Notes under the pieces: generated by a model
The model's input: only the letters and a program-made list of their open reading frames with translations
Told to the model about the DNA's origin: nothing
Databases searched by the model: none
Shown: positions 6,427 through 14,093 of the stretch, in pieces
Position numbering within the stretch: position 1 is the first letter of the stretch
Layout of the letters: every line of letters begins with the position of its first letter
Program-made: the position numbers and the translations under genes
DNA from: M0108 sp937862735
Lineage (GTDB): Bacteria; Pseudomonadota; Gammaproteobacteria; Chromatiales; Chromatiaceae
Length of the DNA: 23,664 nt
Assembly (NCBI GenBank): GCA_937862735.1
Contig: CALMDH010000261.1
Location: forward strand, 1-23,664
Direction: 5' to 3'

Positions 6427-6437
6427 TGAGACCCTCG

Positions 6438-6452
6438 GCTCGTCGAACGAGC
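6438..6452 (-). promoter_or_regulatory. Hairpin beside the integrase ribosome site
   Basis: GCTCGT (6438-6443) and ACGAGC (6447-6452) form a 6-bp stem with a 3-nt loop, directly next to the GAGGG ribosome site of the integrase and 11 nt from its ATG. It could affect translation or be a protein-binding site. No clear promoter was found in 6453-6526. Confidence 0.35.
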
Positions 6453-6526
6453 AGAACCTTGAAAGATAGGATTCCGCTCGCCGTGGCGACTAACTTACCG
6501 AGAGGTTTCAATACTTTACAAAAAAT

Positions 6527-6602
<76 letters not shown>

Positions 6603-6630
6603 TCGGTTACAACGTTCGCGCAGAAACCGA

Positions 6631-6658
6631 ATTCTAGCGGCCACCCCTCCCCTGTCAA
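6631..6658 (-). promoter_or_regulatory. Strong promoter for the tRNA-Gly gene
   Basis: On the minus strand TTGACA (6653-6658) and TAGAAT (6631-6636) are separated by 16 nt, close to the sigma-70 consensus. Transcription would start near 6624, giving a leader of about 22 nt before the tRNA. The -35 hexamer contains the pgsA stop codon, so the tRNA promoter overlaps the end of the upstream gene. Confidence 0.75.
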
Positions 6659-7266
6659 GTGCCGCGAGGCTCGGATGCGGAAGGCGTGACGGAAGTCTCG
6701 GAGCGCCCGGGCAGGAGCCCGGCGCGCAGCAGGGGCCAGGCCGAGCGCAGATACACGACCATCGACCACAATGTGAGAAAGGCCGCTGCGTACAGGAGCA
6801 CCGTACCCACCTCGTAGGTCGGAAAGGACCCCAGGGGGCTCCGGTACAGCATCAGGGTGATGGCCACCATCTGCGCCGTCGTCTTGAACTTGCCCATGTA
6901 CGAGACCGCGACCTTGGTGCGCTTGCCGAGCTCCGCCATCCATTCGCGCAGCGCCGAGATCACGATCTCCCGCCCGATGATGACTGCCGCCGCGACGGCG
7001 AGCCACGGCCGGGGGTCGTGCTGGACCAACAGGACCAGTGCCACGGCGACCAGCAGTTTGTCAGCCACCGGGTCGAGGAAGGCGCCGAACGGCGAGGTCT
7101 GCCCCAGGCGCCGTGCCAGGTACCCGTCCAGCCAGTCGGTGAGCGCGCCGAGCGCGAAAATGACGGCGGTGGCCGCGTGCGCCCAGGGGAACGGCGCGTA
7201 GAACGCGAAGACGAAGATCGGAACCAGCGAAATGCGGAAGAACGTCAGGCTGTTGGGGAGGTTCAT
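6655..7266 (-). CDS. pgsA: CDP-diacylglycerol--glycerol-3-phosphate 3-phosphatidyltransferase
   Basis: The 203-residue inner-membrane enzyme makes phosphatidylglycerol phosphate from CDP-diacylglycerol and glycerol 3-phosphate, the committed step to phosphatidylglycerol and cardiolipin. The CDP-alcohol phosphotransferase signature is complete: DWLDGYLAR, then eight residues, GAFLDPVAD. There are several hydrophobic segments (for example ISLVPIFVFAFYAPF, AVALVLLV, VLLYAAAFLTLW). The length is slightly longer than E. coli PgsA because of a polar C-terminal tail. Start ATG 7264-7266 overlaps the uvrC stop as ATGA. The frame can be extended upstream, but that part is antisense to nothing conserved and lies within uvrC. 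Confidence 0.95.
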   Translation of the reverse strand: MNLPNSLTFFRISLVPIFVFAFYAPFPWAHAATAVIFALGALTDWLDGYLARRLGQTSPFGAFLDPVADKLLVAVALVLLVQHDPRPWLAVAAAVIIGREIVISALREWMAELGKRTKVAVSYMGKFKTTAQMVAITLMLYRSPLGSFPTYEVGTVLLYAAAFLTLWSMVVYLRSAWPLLRAGLLPGRSETSVTPSASEPRGT

Positions 7267-9167
7267 CGGTCGGCGTGGAGAGCGTCGTAGATCTTCCGCG
7301 CGAGCTGCGCGCTGATGCCGGGGACATGGGCCAGGTCTTGCACCCCGGCCCGTTCGAGCCCTCGCAGCCCGCCGAATTCGGTCAACAGCAAACGGCGCCT
7401 GACCGGACCGATCCCGGGGATCGACTCGAGCACGGAGGTGTTGCGGCGGCTTGCCCGGCGTTGCCGGTGGGCCGTGATCGCGAATCGATGGGCCTCGTCC
7501 CGGACCTGCTGCACCAGGTGAAGCGCCGGTGAATCCGCGGGCAGTATAAGCGCGCCTTCGGACCCCGGCAAGAAAAGCGACTCCATTCCCGGCTTGCGGC
7601 TCGTCCCCTTGGCGACACCCACCACCGTGACCCCGGTCACCTGGAGCTCCCCGAGAGCCCGCTCTGCTTCGGCCGCCTGACCCCTGCCCCCATCGATCAG
7701 CAGCACGTCCGGCAGTTTTCCTTCCTCGGCGCGCACCCGTGCGTAGCGCCGCTCGACCGCCTGGCGCATCGCGCCATAGTCGTCCCCCGGAGCGATGCCC
7801 CGAATGTTGAATCGCCGGTAGTCCGAGGGGTGCGGGCCGTCGCGCTCGAAGGCCACGCAAGAGGCGACGGTCGCTTCGCCCCGGCTGTGGCTCACGTCGA
7901 AACACTCGATCCGTCCCGGTACCTCCTGCAATCCCAGGGCCTCAGCGAGGGCCTCGAAGCGGGTCTGGAGGTCGCCCCGGGTCGCGAGCCTTTGCGCCAG
8001 GGCGAGACGCGCGTTCTCCAGCGCCATGGCGACCCAGCGGGCGCGCTCGGCCCGCACCGAGGCACGCACCTTCACGGACCGCCCTGCCCGCTCGGAGAGC
8101 AGTTGCGTCAGGGCCCCCCGGTCGTCCACGTCCTGGGAGAGCAGCACCTCCGCCGGCAGGGCCTCGCCCGCATCCGAGGTCAGGTAATGCTGGACCAGAA
8201 AGGCCCGCAGCACCGTCGGCTCATCCGCCGATTCCGCGTGCTCGGGGAAAAAGGTGCGGTTACCGAGATGGCGGCCGTTGCGCACGACGAACACCTGTAC
8301 ACACGCCACCCCGTGGCGGCATGCGGCCGCCACCACGTCCACGCTGGCAGCGCCCACCGTGACGTACTGGTGCTCGGAGACCCGACGCAATTGGGCAATC
8401 TGGTCGCGGTAACGGACCGCCCGTTCGAAGTCGAGCGACCGGGAGGCAAGCTCCATCCGCCGCACGAGCTCTCCGATGACCTCCCCGGTCTGACCCTCCA
8501 GGAACATGAGCGCGTGGCGCACGTCCTCCGCGTAGGCCTCCAGCGCGATGTAACCGACGCAGGGCGCGCTGCAGCGCTGGATCTGGTGCTGCAGACAGGG
8601 CCTGGAACGGTTGCGGAAGAAGGCGTCCTCGCACTGACGCAACTGGAAGAGCTTCTCCAGCAGCCCCAGTGTCTCACGCACCGCACCCGCGCTCGGGTAC
8701 GGCCCGAGGTAACGCCCTCCCCGGTTGCGGGCTCCCCGGTGCAGCGTCAGGCGCGGGAACGGCTCGCCGACGGAAACGTGGATGTACGGGTAGCTCTTGT
8801 CGTCCCGGAGAACGACGTTGTAGCGGGGCCGGTGAGCCTTGATGAGGTTGCTTTCCAGCAGGAGGGCTTCGCCCTCCGTGGCCGTCACGGTAACCTCCAC
8901 CGAGGCGACCTGGGCCATCATTGCCCGAGTCTTGACCGGTAACGACTCCGGGGAGCGAAGGTAGCTGGATACCCGCTTGCGCAGATTGCGCGCCTTGCCG
9001 ACGTACAGGAGCACGCCGGAGGTATCCAGCATCCGATAGACTCCGGGCCGAGGCGTCAGGTCGCGCAAGAGCCCCGCGAGACCGACGCGGGCACTCCCTG
9101 CGCCGACGGACCCGGGGCCGGAGGACTCGCCGTCCGCCTCAACTCCCGCCGGAAGTCGCTTCGCCAA
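7263..9167 (-). CDS. uvrC: UvrABC system protein C (excinuclease subunit)
   Basis: UvrC makes both incisions around a DNA lesion in nucleotide excision repair. The 634-residue protein has all the domains: GIY-YIG nuclease (about 38-118; Tyr44, YVG 55-57, Arg60, Glu105), a UvrB-binding UVR motif (RRMELASRSLDFERAVRYRD), an RNase H-like C-terminal nuclease (ECFDVSHSRG, LLIDGGRGQ), and a double helix-hairpin-helix at the end (SIPGIGPVRRRLL, HVPGISAQLARKI). The N-terminus is about 20 residues longer than usual. The start is TTG 9165-9167, with GGAGG about 9 nt upstream, inside the end of uvrY (29-nt overlap); no better start was seen. uvrY-uvrC-pgsA is a conserved gammaproteobacterial order. Confidence 0.95.
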   Translation of the reverse strand: MAKRLPAGVEADGESSGPGSVGAGSARVGLAGLLRDLTPRPGVYRMLDTSGVLLYVGKARNLRKRVSSYLRSPESLPVKTRAMMAQVASVEVTVTATEGEALLLESNLIKAHRPRYNVVLRDDKSYPYIHVSVGEPFPRLTLHRGARNRGGRYLGPYPSAGAVRETLGLLEKLFQLRQCEDAFFRNRSRPCLQHQIQRCSAPCVGYIALEAYAEDVRHALMFLEGQTGEVIGELVRRMELASRSLDFERAVRYRDQIAQLRRVSEHQYVTVGAASVDVVAAACRHGVACVQVFVVRNGRHLGNRTFFPEHAESADEPTVLRAFLVQHYLTSDAGEALPAEVLLSQDVDDRGALTQLLSERAGRSVKVRASVRAERARWVAMALENARLALAQRLATRGDLQTRFEALAEALGLQEVPGRIECFDVSHSRGEATVASCVAFERDGPHPSDYRRFNIRGIAPGDDYGAMRQAVERRYARVRAEEGKLPDVLLIDGGRGQAAEAERALGELQVTGVTVVGVAKGTSRKPGMESLFLPGSEGALILPADSPALHLVQQVRDEAHRFAITAHRQRRASRRNTSVLESIPGIGPVRRRLLLTEFGGLRGLERAGVQDLAHVPGISAQLARKIYDALHADR

Positions 9168-9930
9168 CGTCCTTCGCCTCCGGACCGAGAGGAACCGTCG
9201 CGCGTGCGCGCCCGCGCCCCCGCCGAGACCGCCCCGGCAGGCCTTCGCCGCAGCGGCCTCCGGCTGCGGCGTCGCGCACCTCCAGACGGCGCAGGGGCGC
9301 GCCGATGGGGATCAGCCCCTCCTGCAAGGCCAGGTGGGTGGCTTCCACGGGGCTGCGGACACGCAGCTTGCAGAAGATCCGGCTGCGGTAGGTGGCCACG
9401 GTCTTCGGGCTCATGAAGAGGTCGCTCGCGATCTCGTCCGTCCGGTACCCGGACGTCATCCGCAGGAGGACGCGGAACTCCGCCTCCGTGAGGTCATCGA
9501 ATTCGTCGCCGGAACGACCCTGGCCGAGGGCCATCTCCTGGGCGGCCTTCTGGCTGATGTACCGCTCCCCCCGCGCGGCCAGGAGAACCGCGCGTCGCAC
9601 CTCCACCGGCTCACAACCGTGGTCGAGAACCCCGTGGGCCCCTGCCGCGAGGATGCGGCGCGGATAGGATCCGTGCGCCTGCGTCGTCACGATCACGACA
9701 CCGATGGAGGGGTGCTGCCGACGAAGTCGCAGTGTCGCCTCGAGCCCCCCCATTCCGGGCAACATCAGGTCCATGAGCACTGCCTGGGGGGCAAGCCGTG
9801 CGACGAAGGAGAGTGCAGCCTCTCCGGTATCCGCCTCGCCGACGACGCTGATGGCAGCATCGTCTTCGAGCAGCCGGCGCAGTCCATTGCGAAACAACAC
9901 ATGATTGTTCACCAGCAGAACGCCAACCAT
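9139..9930 (-). CDS. uvrY: UvrY/GacA-type response regulator with an atypical receiver
   Basis: The 263-residue protein has a receiver domain (1-120) and a LuxR-type helix-turn-helix (about 146-207, LTEAEFRVLLRMTSG, DEIASDLFMSPKTVATYRSRI). In this genomic position the orthologue normally answers the sensor BarA/GacS and drives Csr/Rsm small RNAs. Phospho-acceptor Asp54 (VLMDLMLPG) and the switch Thr (VIVTTQ) are present. However, the usual acidic pair at positions 8-9 is Asn-Asn (LLVNNHV), and the conserved Lys is His104 (GVLDHGC). Metal binding and normal phosphorylation are therefore doubtful. About 50 extra, Arg/Gly-rich residues follow the HTH and overlap the uvrC start. Start ATG 9928-9930 has GGAGGAG 5 nt upstream. 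Confidence 0.88.
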   Translation of the reverse strand: MVGVLLVNNHVLFRNGLRRLLEDDAAISVVGEADTGEAALSFVARLAPQAVLMDLMLPGMGGLEATLRLRRQHPSIGVVIVTTQAHGSYPRRILAAGAHGVLDHGCEPVEVRRAVLLAARGERYISQKAAQEMALGQGRSGDEFDDLTEAEFRVLLRMTSGYRTDEIASDLFMSPKTVATYRSRIFCKLRVRSPVEATHLALQEGLIPIGAPLRRLEVRDAAAGGRCGEGLPGRSRRGRGRARATVPLGPEAKDVGEATSGGS

Positions 9931-10024
9931 CTTTTCTCCTCCCTGTGCGTGCTGGCCGCGCGCATCCACGCGTCGCGGCGGTCGCTGCGGGCACGGCCCG
10001 ACGACGAACCTTAGGATAGCGGCT

Positions 10025-10041
10025 GGGGTACCCCGTGGGTA
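10025..10041. promoter_or_regulatory. Overlapping palindromes upstream of uvrY
   Basis: GGGGTACCCC (10025-10034) is a perfect 10-bp palindrome and overlaps TACCC-CGT-GGGTA (10029-10041), a second inverted repeat. They lie about 95-110 nt upstream of the uvrY start codon in its only upstream gap (9931-10083). NarL/FixJ-type regulators can bind short TACC-type inverted heptamers, so autoregulation is possible. No experimental basis is available. Confidence 0.35.
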
Positions 10042-10083
10042 TCGGATGCTATACCTAGTCCCTCCGGGGAATTGCGGAAAGAC

Positions 10084-12567
10084 TCAAAGTGGTGATAGGT
10101 GCAGCACCCCGATCACCTCGTCCGGAGGCGGTCCGCCCCATCGCCAGGGGTGTCCTTCGCCCGACGACCAGTCCTGCAACTGGTCCGCGCGGAACGGGGA
10201 GAAGCGGTGTCCGGACTGGCCCAGCGTGTTGGTGCCCCTGGTCGTCCCCCAATCCCCGGGCGTGAACACCACCCGGTAGCTCGGCACGAACTGCACGAGG
10301 TCGGGCTCGCCCAGGGGCGCCTTCAGGACGCTGACGGTGTGGTCATCACCGCCCTGGGCGATGGGGCCCACGTCGAAAAACCGACCCACGAGCCGCATCC
10401 AGTGGAAGGAATGCGGGAAGGTCAGCCGCTTGATGCGGTCGAGCCGCAGCCGCTCCGGGTCGCCGACACGGCGGACGACCTCGGCCTGCGTCGCGCGCAG
10501 GGCCCGTGCCCAGATGTGCGCGGGCCCCTCGACGGCGGATGTGCCCACATCGTCCCAGAACGAGGAGCGCCCGCTGAACATGGCCTCCTGCAGGGGGTTG
10601 TAGGCCACAGCGCCGATGCGCAGGAGGTCGACGAGCTCGGGGCCGAGCTCGTCCCCCAGCAGTGCCATGGCAAACCGGAGACGAAAGAGCGCGAAGAATG
10701 CGGCCGAGGCGCTGTCGGGCGTCACGCGGCCATCCCAGTGCCGCAGGTAGCGCCGGCCAATCTCCGCCGCCTGCGGGTCGAGCCGTCGGAGGTCCGCCTC
10801 GACCCGCGCGAGGGCCTCACGGTAGCGCCGAGCCTCGAGCGAAACCACGTCGGTCTGGACCCGCGCGAGGTCCGAGACCGCCAGCCGGTCCTTCTCGCCG
10901 AGCAGTTCGCGGATCCGCTCGCCACGGTAGGGCGGCATCCAGGCGGAGGAAAGACGCAACGGCCCCTCGGCGGGAACCAGGCGGTCGTTGGCGGCAACCC
11001 CGACCCCCGAGGGCTCCGCGCCGGTCGTCGCGGGATTCTCCTCGGCAGCCATCGCCCCGTCCCAGCCGTAGCCCTCGACCCAGCCGGGCTCCGGAAACGC
11101 TCCGTTGCCCTTGCGGCGCAGCGGCAGAGCACCGCTCACGTAGGACCCGACCCGGCCGTCACGATGGGCGTACATGACGTTCTGCGACGCCCGCCTGACC
11201 TGGCGGGCGCCCGCCAGGAAGTCTTCCACGCTCCCGGCCCGGTTCATGTGGTAGAGCCCGGCCAGCGACGTGTCCGGTTGCTGGAGTGTGGATCGCAACA
11301 CCAGCAGATAGGGGCTCGCCATCACCGGGAAGTCGTGATACAGGCCGGCCTGGCGGTCGAGCACGTCATTCAGAACCACACCCGCCCGGGTGGAGCGCAC
11401 CCGGAGGGTTTCGGGCTCGGAGCGCCCCCGCACCCCGATCCGCTCGGTGCGCTCCGCCAGGGCCTCGGCCGCCCCGCCCGCCCGCTCCACGGATCGGGAG
11501 TCCGGCGCCAGGCGCTCGAGCACGATGTCCTGCGTGTCGGCCATCGCGGTGGTGAGGCCCCACGCCAGGTCCTCGTTGTGTCCGATGAGGAAAAAGGGCA
11601 GGCCGGGTAGACACAGGCCGTAGGCGTGAAAGCCGGGGGCCTCGAGCTCCATCTCGTACCAGACCGAGGGCGCCATGACCGCGAGGTGCGGGTCGTTGGC
11701 GAGCAGGGGCAGGCCGCTCGCCGAGCGCCTCCCAGTGACGACCCAGCTATTGCTCGCCGGGCCGTCCCAGGGCGCCCCTGCCGCGGCGGCGGCCAGGAGG
11801 GCCGCCACCTCGCCCGCGGCGTGGCCCGCACGGCCTGACGCCTCCTCGAGCTCCGGGGGGTAAGGCGGCGCGGCCTCACCCTCACCGACCGGGAACAGCT
11901 CGAGGGCGCGCGCGAGCCCGATCCGGGCTGCCAGTTTCAGGAAGGTGAGCTCGTGGCGGGCGTTGAAAGAGAGCAGGAAGCTCATGTACTCCAGGATGGC
12001 CGCGGAGTCGACCGTCTCCCACGGTTGGGGGGTCTCGCCAGACAGGCGGTACTCGAGCGGCAGCCGGCGTTCGGCCTCCCGCCGATAGGCGTTGACACCC
12101 TCGGCGTACGCCTGCAGGTACGACTGCACCTCCTCGCCGATGAGTGGAATCGATGCGCGAGCCGCGGTCTCGAGCCCCACCAGGCGAAACAGACGGTCGA
12201 CCGCGACCGCACGGGGCCCCGCGACCTCGGCAAGGCGGCCTCTCGCCATCCGCCTCAGCAGGTCCATCTGCCAGAGCCGCTCCCGCGCAACGAGGTAACC
12301 CTGAGCGAAGAAGAGGTCCCGGCTGGACGCTGCCCGCACGTGGGGGACCGCGTGGGCGCCGAAGGTCACGGTGACGGGGGCGTGCAGGCCCGGCAGACGA
12401 GCCTGCCCGCCGTACGGAGGCTCGGCCTCCCGCGCCAGGTGATACCCTGCCAGCACGACCACCAGAACGGCGCCGGCAAGGGCTGCGGTCAGAGCGAGCG
12501 CTCGGGAAAGGCGCGGTCGAAACGTTACACTACGCCCGAACCACTCGCGGAGAGATCGTTCACCCAT
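10084..12567 (-). CDS. Penicillin amidase (Ntn-hydrolase, S45) family protein
   Basis: The 827-residue protein begins at ATG 12565-12567, with AAAGGGGGCAGG upstream. One membrane segment (about 23-43, ALALTAALAGAVLVVVLAG) anchors it or serves as an uncleaved signal. The alpha-chain region ends before the self-cleavage site, and Ser272 in GPASNSWVV is the expected N-terminal nucleophile of the beta chain. ANDPHL and IGHNEDLAWG are family motifs. Such enzymes hydrolyse amide bonds of acylated compounds in the periplasm: beta-lactams, acyl-homoserine lactones (PvdQ-like), or lipopeptides. The natural substrate cannot be read from the sequence. It ends 153 nt before uvrY, so they may not share a transcript. 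Its start codon overlaps that of the divergent transpeptidase. Confidence 0.88.
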   Translation of the reverse strand: MGERSLREWFGRSVTFRPRLSRALALTAALAGAVLVVVLAGYHLAREAEPPYGGQARLPGLHAPVTVTFGAHAVPHVRAASSRDLFFAQGYLVARERLWQMDLLRRMARGRLAEVAGPRAVAVDRLFRLVGLETAARASIPLIGEEVQSYLQAYAEGVNAYRREAERRLPLEYRLSGETPQPWETVDSAAILEYMSFLLSFNARHELTFLKLAARIGLARALELFPVGEGEAAPPYPPELEEASGRAGHAAGEVAALLAAAAAGAPWDGPASNSWVVTGRRSASGLPLLANDPHLAVMAPSVWYEMELEAPGFHAYGLCLPGLPFFLIGHNEDLAWGLTTAMADTQDIVLERLAPDSRSVERAGGAAEALAERTERIGVRGRSEPETLRVRSTRAGVVLNDVLDRQAGLYHDFPVMASPYLLVLRSTLQQPDTSLAGLYHMNRAGSVEDFLAGARQVRRASQNVMYAHRDGRVGSYVSGALPLRRKGNGAFPEPGWVEGYGWDGAMAAEENPATTGAEPSGVGVAANDRLVPAEGPLRLSSAWMPPYRGERIRELLGEKDRLAVSDLARVQTDVVSLEARRYREALARVEADLRRLDPQAAEIGRRYLRHWDGRVTPDSASAAFFALFRLRFAMALLGDELGPELVDLLRIGAVAYNPLQEAMFSGRSSFWDDVGTSAVEGPAHIWARALRATQAEVVRRVGDPERLRLDRIKRLTFPHSFHWMRLVGRFFDVGPIAQGGDDHTVSVLKAPLGEPDLVQFVPSYRVVFTPGDWGTTRGTNTLGQSGHRFSPFRADQLQDWSSGEGHPWRWGGPPPDEVIGVLHLSPL

Positions 12568-13591
12568 GTCCTGCCCCCTTTCCTCTGCCCGGCGCCTCGG
12601 AGCCGCTCTGCTGCTGTCCCTCCTGGTCACTCTACCCCGCGCGGGCGCCGCGAACGAATACCTGCTGGTGGCCGGGGAAGACCTGGTCGGCGAAGTCATC
12701 CGGGTCCAGGCCCTGCCCGAGGATACCTTCACCGAGATCGGCCAGCGTTACGGGGCGGGGTTCGACGAGATGAAGCTCGCCAATCCGCAGGTGGACGCCT
12801 GGCTGCCCAAGGGTACGGTCATCGTCCCGACCCGCTTCGTGCTCCCCAACGCCCCGCGCGACGGAATCGTCTTGAACGTGGCCGAGCTTCGCATGTACCA
12901 ATACCTTCCGGCCCGCCCTGGAGAGGAGCGGCGGGTCGCGACCTACCCGGTGAGCGTGGGGCGGCTCGACTGGCGCACCCCCCTCGGGACCACGAGGGTG
13001 GTGCGCAAGGCGGCCAACCCCATCTGGACGCCGCCGGAGAACATCCGGCGCGAAGCGGCGGCCGAGGGCGAGACGCTCCCGGCCCAGGTCCTTCCGGGCC
13101 CGGACAATCCCCTCGGCCCCTACGCCCTCTACCTCGGGGTGCCCGGCTACCTCCTGCACGGGACCGACGAGCGCAAGCAGGCGGGAATCGGCATTCTGGC
13201 GACGCACGGCTGCGTGAGGATGTACAACGAGGACGTGGCGACGCTCTACAACCGGACTCCCGTGGGCACACCCGTCCATCTGGTGGACCAGCCGTACAAG
13301 GTCGGATGGGGCAACGGGGTGCTGTTCCTGGAGGCGCACCCCCCGTTCGGCGAGGAGTCCGAAGGGGAAGTGCAGCATCTCACGGACATGGTGCAGGTCG
13401 TCATGGACGCGACCGCCCAGTACCCGGACTATCCCGTGGATTGGAAGCGTGCCGAGGCCGAGGTCCAGAGGCCGAGTGGGGTCCCGGTGCCGATCGGCCC
13501 ACGCTGGGCAGGGCGCACCACCACCCCCGGCGCAGCACAAAAAGAAACCCCGCCGCAGCGGGGTTCCCAGAATCATCCGTCCGCGCCCTGA
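12566..13591 (+). CDS. Periplasmic L,D-transpeptidase (ErfK/YbiS/YcfS type)
   Basis: The 341-residue protein has a signal peptide (cleavage near AGAA, 26-29), a LysM-like domain (about 40-92, FTEIGQRYG, LKKGTVIVP-like LPKGTVIVP), and a YkuD catalytic domain (about 99-245). Catalytic residues are His198 (LLHGT) and His214/Cys216 in ATHGCVRM; the usual Ser before this His is Thr213. The C-terminal 50 residues are Pro-rich and poorly conserved. This ErfK/YbiS subfamily links the C-terminal Lys of Braun-type lipoprotein to diaminopimelate in peptidoglycan, and others make 3-3 cross-links. An Lpp-like lipoprotein ending in Lys is encoded convergently right next to it. Start ATG 12566 has GGAGAG about 11 nt upstream. 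Confidence 0.9.
   Translation: MSCPLSSARRLGAALLLSLLVTLPRAGAANEYLLVAGEDLVGEVIRVQALPEDTFTEIGQRYGAGFDEMKLANPQVDAWLPKGTVIVPTRFVLPNAPRDGIVLNVAELRMYQYLPARPGEERRVATYPVSVGRLDWRTPLGTTRVVRKAANPIWTPPENIRREAAAEGETLPAQVLPGPDNPLGPYALYLGVPGYLLHGTDERKQAGIGILATHGCVRMYNEDVATLYNRTPVGTPVHLVDQPYKVGWGNGVLFLEAHPPFGEESEGEVQHLTDMVQVVMDATAQYPDYPVDWKRAEAEVQRPSGVPVPIGPRWAGRTTTPGAAQKETPPQRGSQNHPSAP
13539..13565 (-). terminator. Terminator of the lipoprotein gene, inside the transpeptidase reading frame
   Basis: AACCCCGC (13546-13553) and GCGGGGTT (13558-13565) make a perfect 8-bp stem with loop CGCA. On the minus strand it is followed by TTTCTTTTT. It therefore ends the lipoprotein transcript, 39 nt after its stop codon. 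The hairpin DNA also codes for residues of the transpeptidase C-terminus. Confidence 0.85.
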
Positions 13592-13604
13592 GGCGCAGGC
13601 GCGA

Positions 13605-13844
13605 CTACTTGTACATCGACTTCTTGAACATCCGGTCCAGCTTGGCGTTGGTGTCGTTGCAGCACGCCTGAGACTGCTGGGCCGCTTTCGCGGCATTGCT
13701 GGCGCTCGACTGAGCATCCAGAGCGGCCTTCTTCGCCTCCTGGGCGATGGTCCGGACTTCGTCCACGGACGACGTCGTCGCACAACCGGCGGTCAGACCG
13801 AGGGCGACTGCGAGCATGGATGCTCCGAGCAGTTTGCTCATCAT
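13605..13844 (-). CDS. Lpp/OprI-like alanine-zipper outer-membrane lipoprotein
   Basis: The 79-residue precursor has a lipoprotein signal with lipobox LTAGC (Cys21). The mature part is an Ala-rich heptad helix (RTIAQEAKKAALDAQSSASN, AAKAAQQSQ), like the trimeric alanine zippers of Pseudomonas OprI and E. coli Lpp. It ends in KSMYK, and the terminal Lys is the residue that L,D-transpeptidases join to peptidoglycan. Two adjacent cysteines (61-62, QACCND) in the mature protein are unusual. The first of two ATGs (13842-13844) has GGAGG 11 nt upstream; MSK, one codon later, is an alternative. Its own terminator lies inside the convergent transpeptidase gene. The probable role is tethering outer membrane to cell wall. 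Confidence 0.82.
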   Translation of the reverse strand: MMSKLLGASMLAVALGLTAGCATTSSVDEVRTIAQEAKKAALDAQSSASNAAKAAQQSQACCNDTNAKLDRMFKKSMYK

Positions 13845-14093
13845 TGGTGCAAAAACCTCCCTTCTCTGCGGTGGATCGCACTGCTCCCCACCTGGCGGTG
13901 ACGCGTCAGGCTCTTTTAACTGTATCACCCATTCTCCGACTCGGCTACCGGGACCGGCGCTTTTCATTTCCGCGACTGCCCGCCGATAATGGAAGCAGTT
14001 CATCCCCAGCCTGCACCGATTCGGGTGCCTGGGGGCCGGCGAGACATGGCCCGGGCTCCGTGACGGCCCACTGGCCACGAGGGCAGAACCCGC

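Noticed and set aside
6655..7905. N-terminally extended 416-residue PgsA
   Set aside because: The upstream part is another frame of uvrC. PgsA homology begins at MNLPNSLTFFRI, whose ATG overlaps the uvrC stop.
7830..8942. 370-residue plus-strand open frame
   Set aside because: It lies wholly opposite uvrC and shows no family features.
10099..11610. 503-residue plus-strand open frame
   Set aside because: It is antisense to the penicillin amidase gene, which has clear motifs; such frames arise by chance in very GC-rich coding DNA. It is Arg/Pro/Gly/His-rich with no domain.
11953..13671. 572-residue plus-strand open frame
   Set aside because: It spans the antisense of the amidase and another frame of the transpeptidase; it is low-complexity Arg/Gly/Pro sequence.
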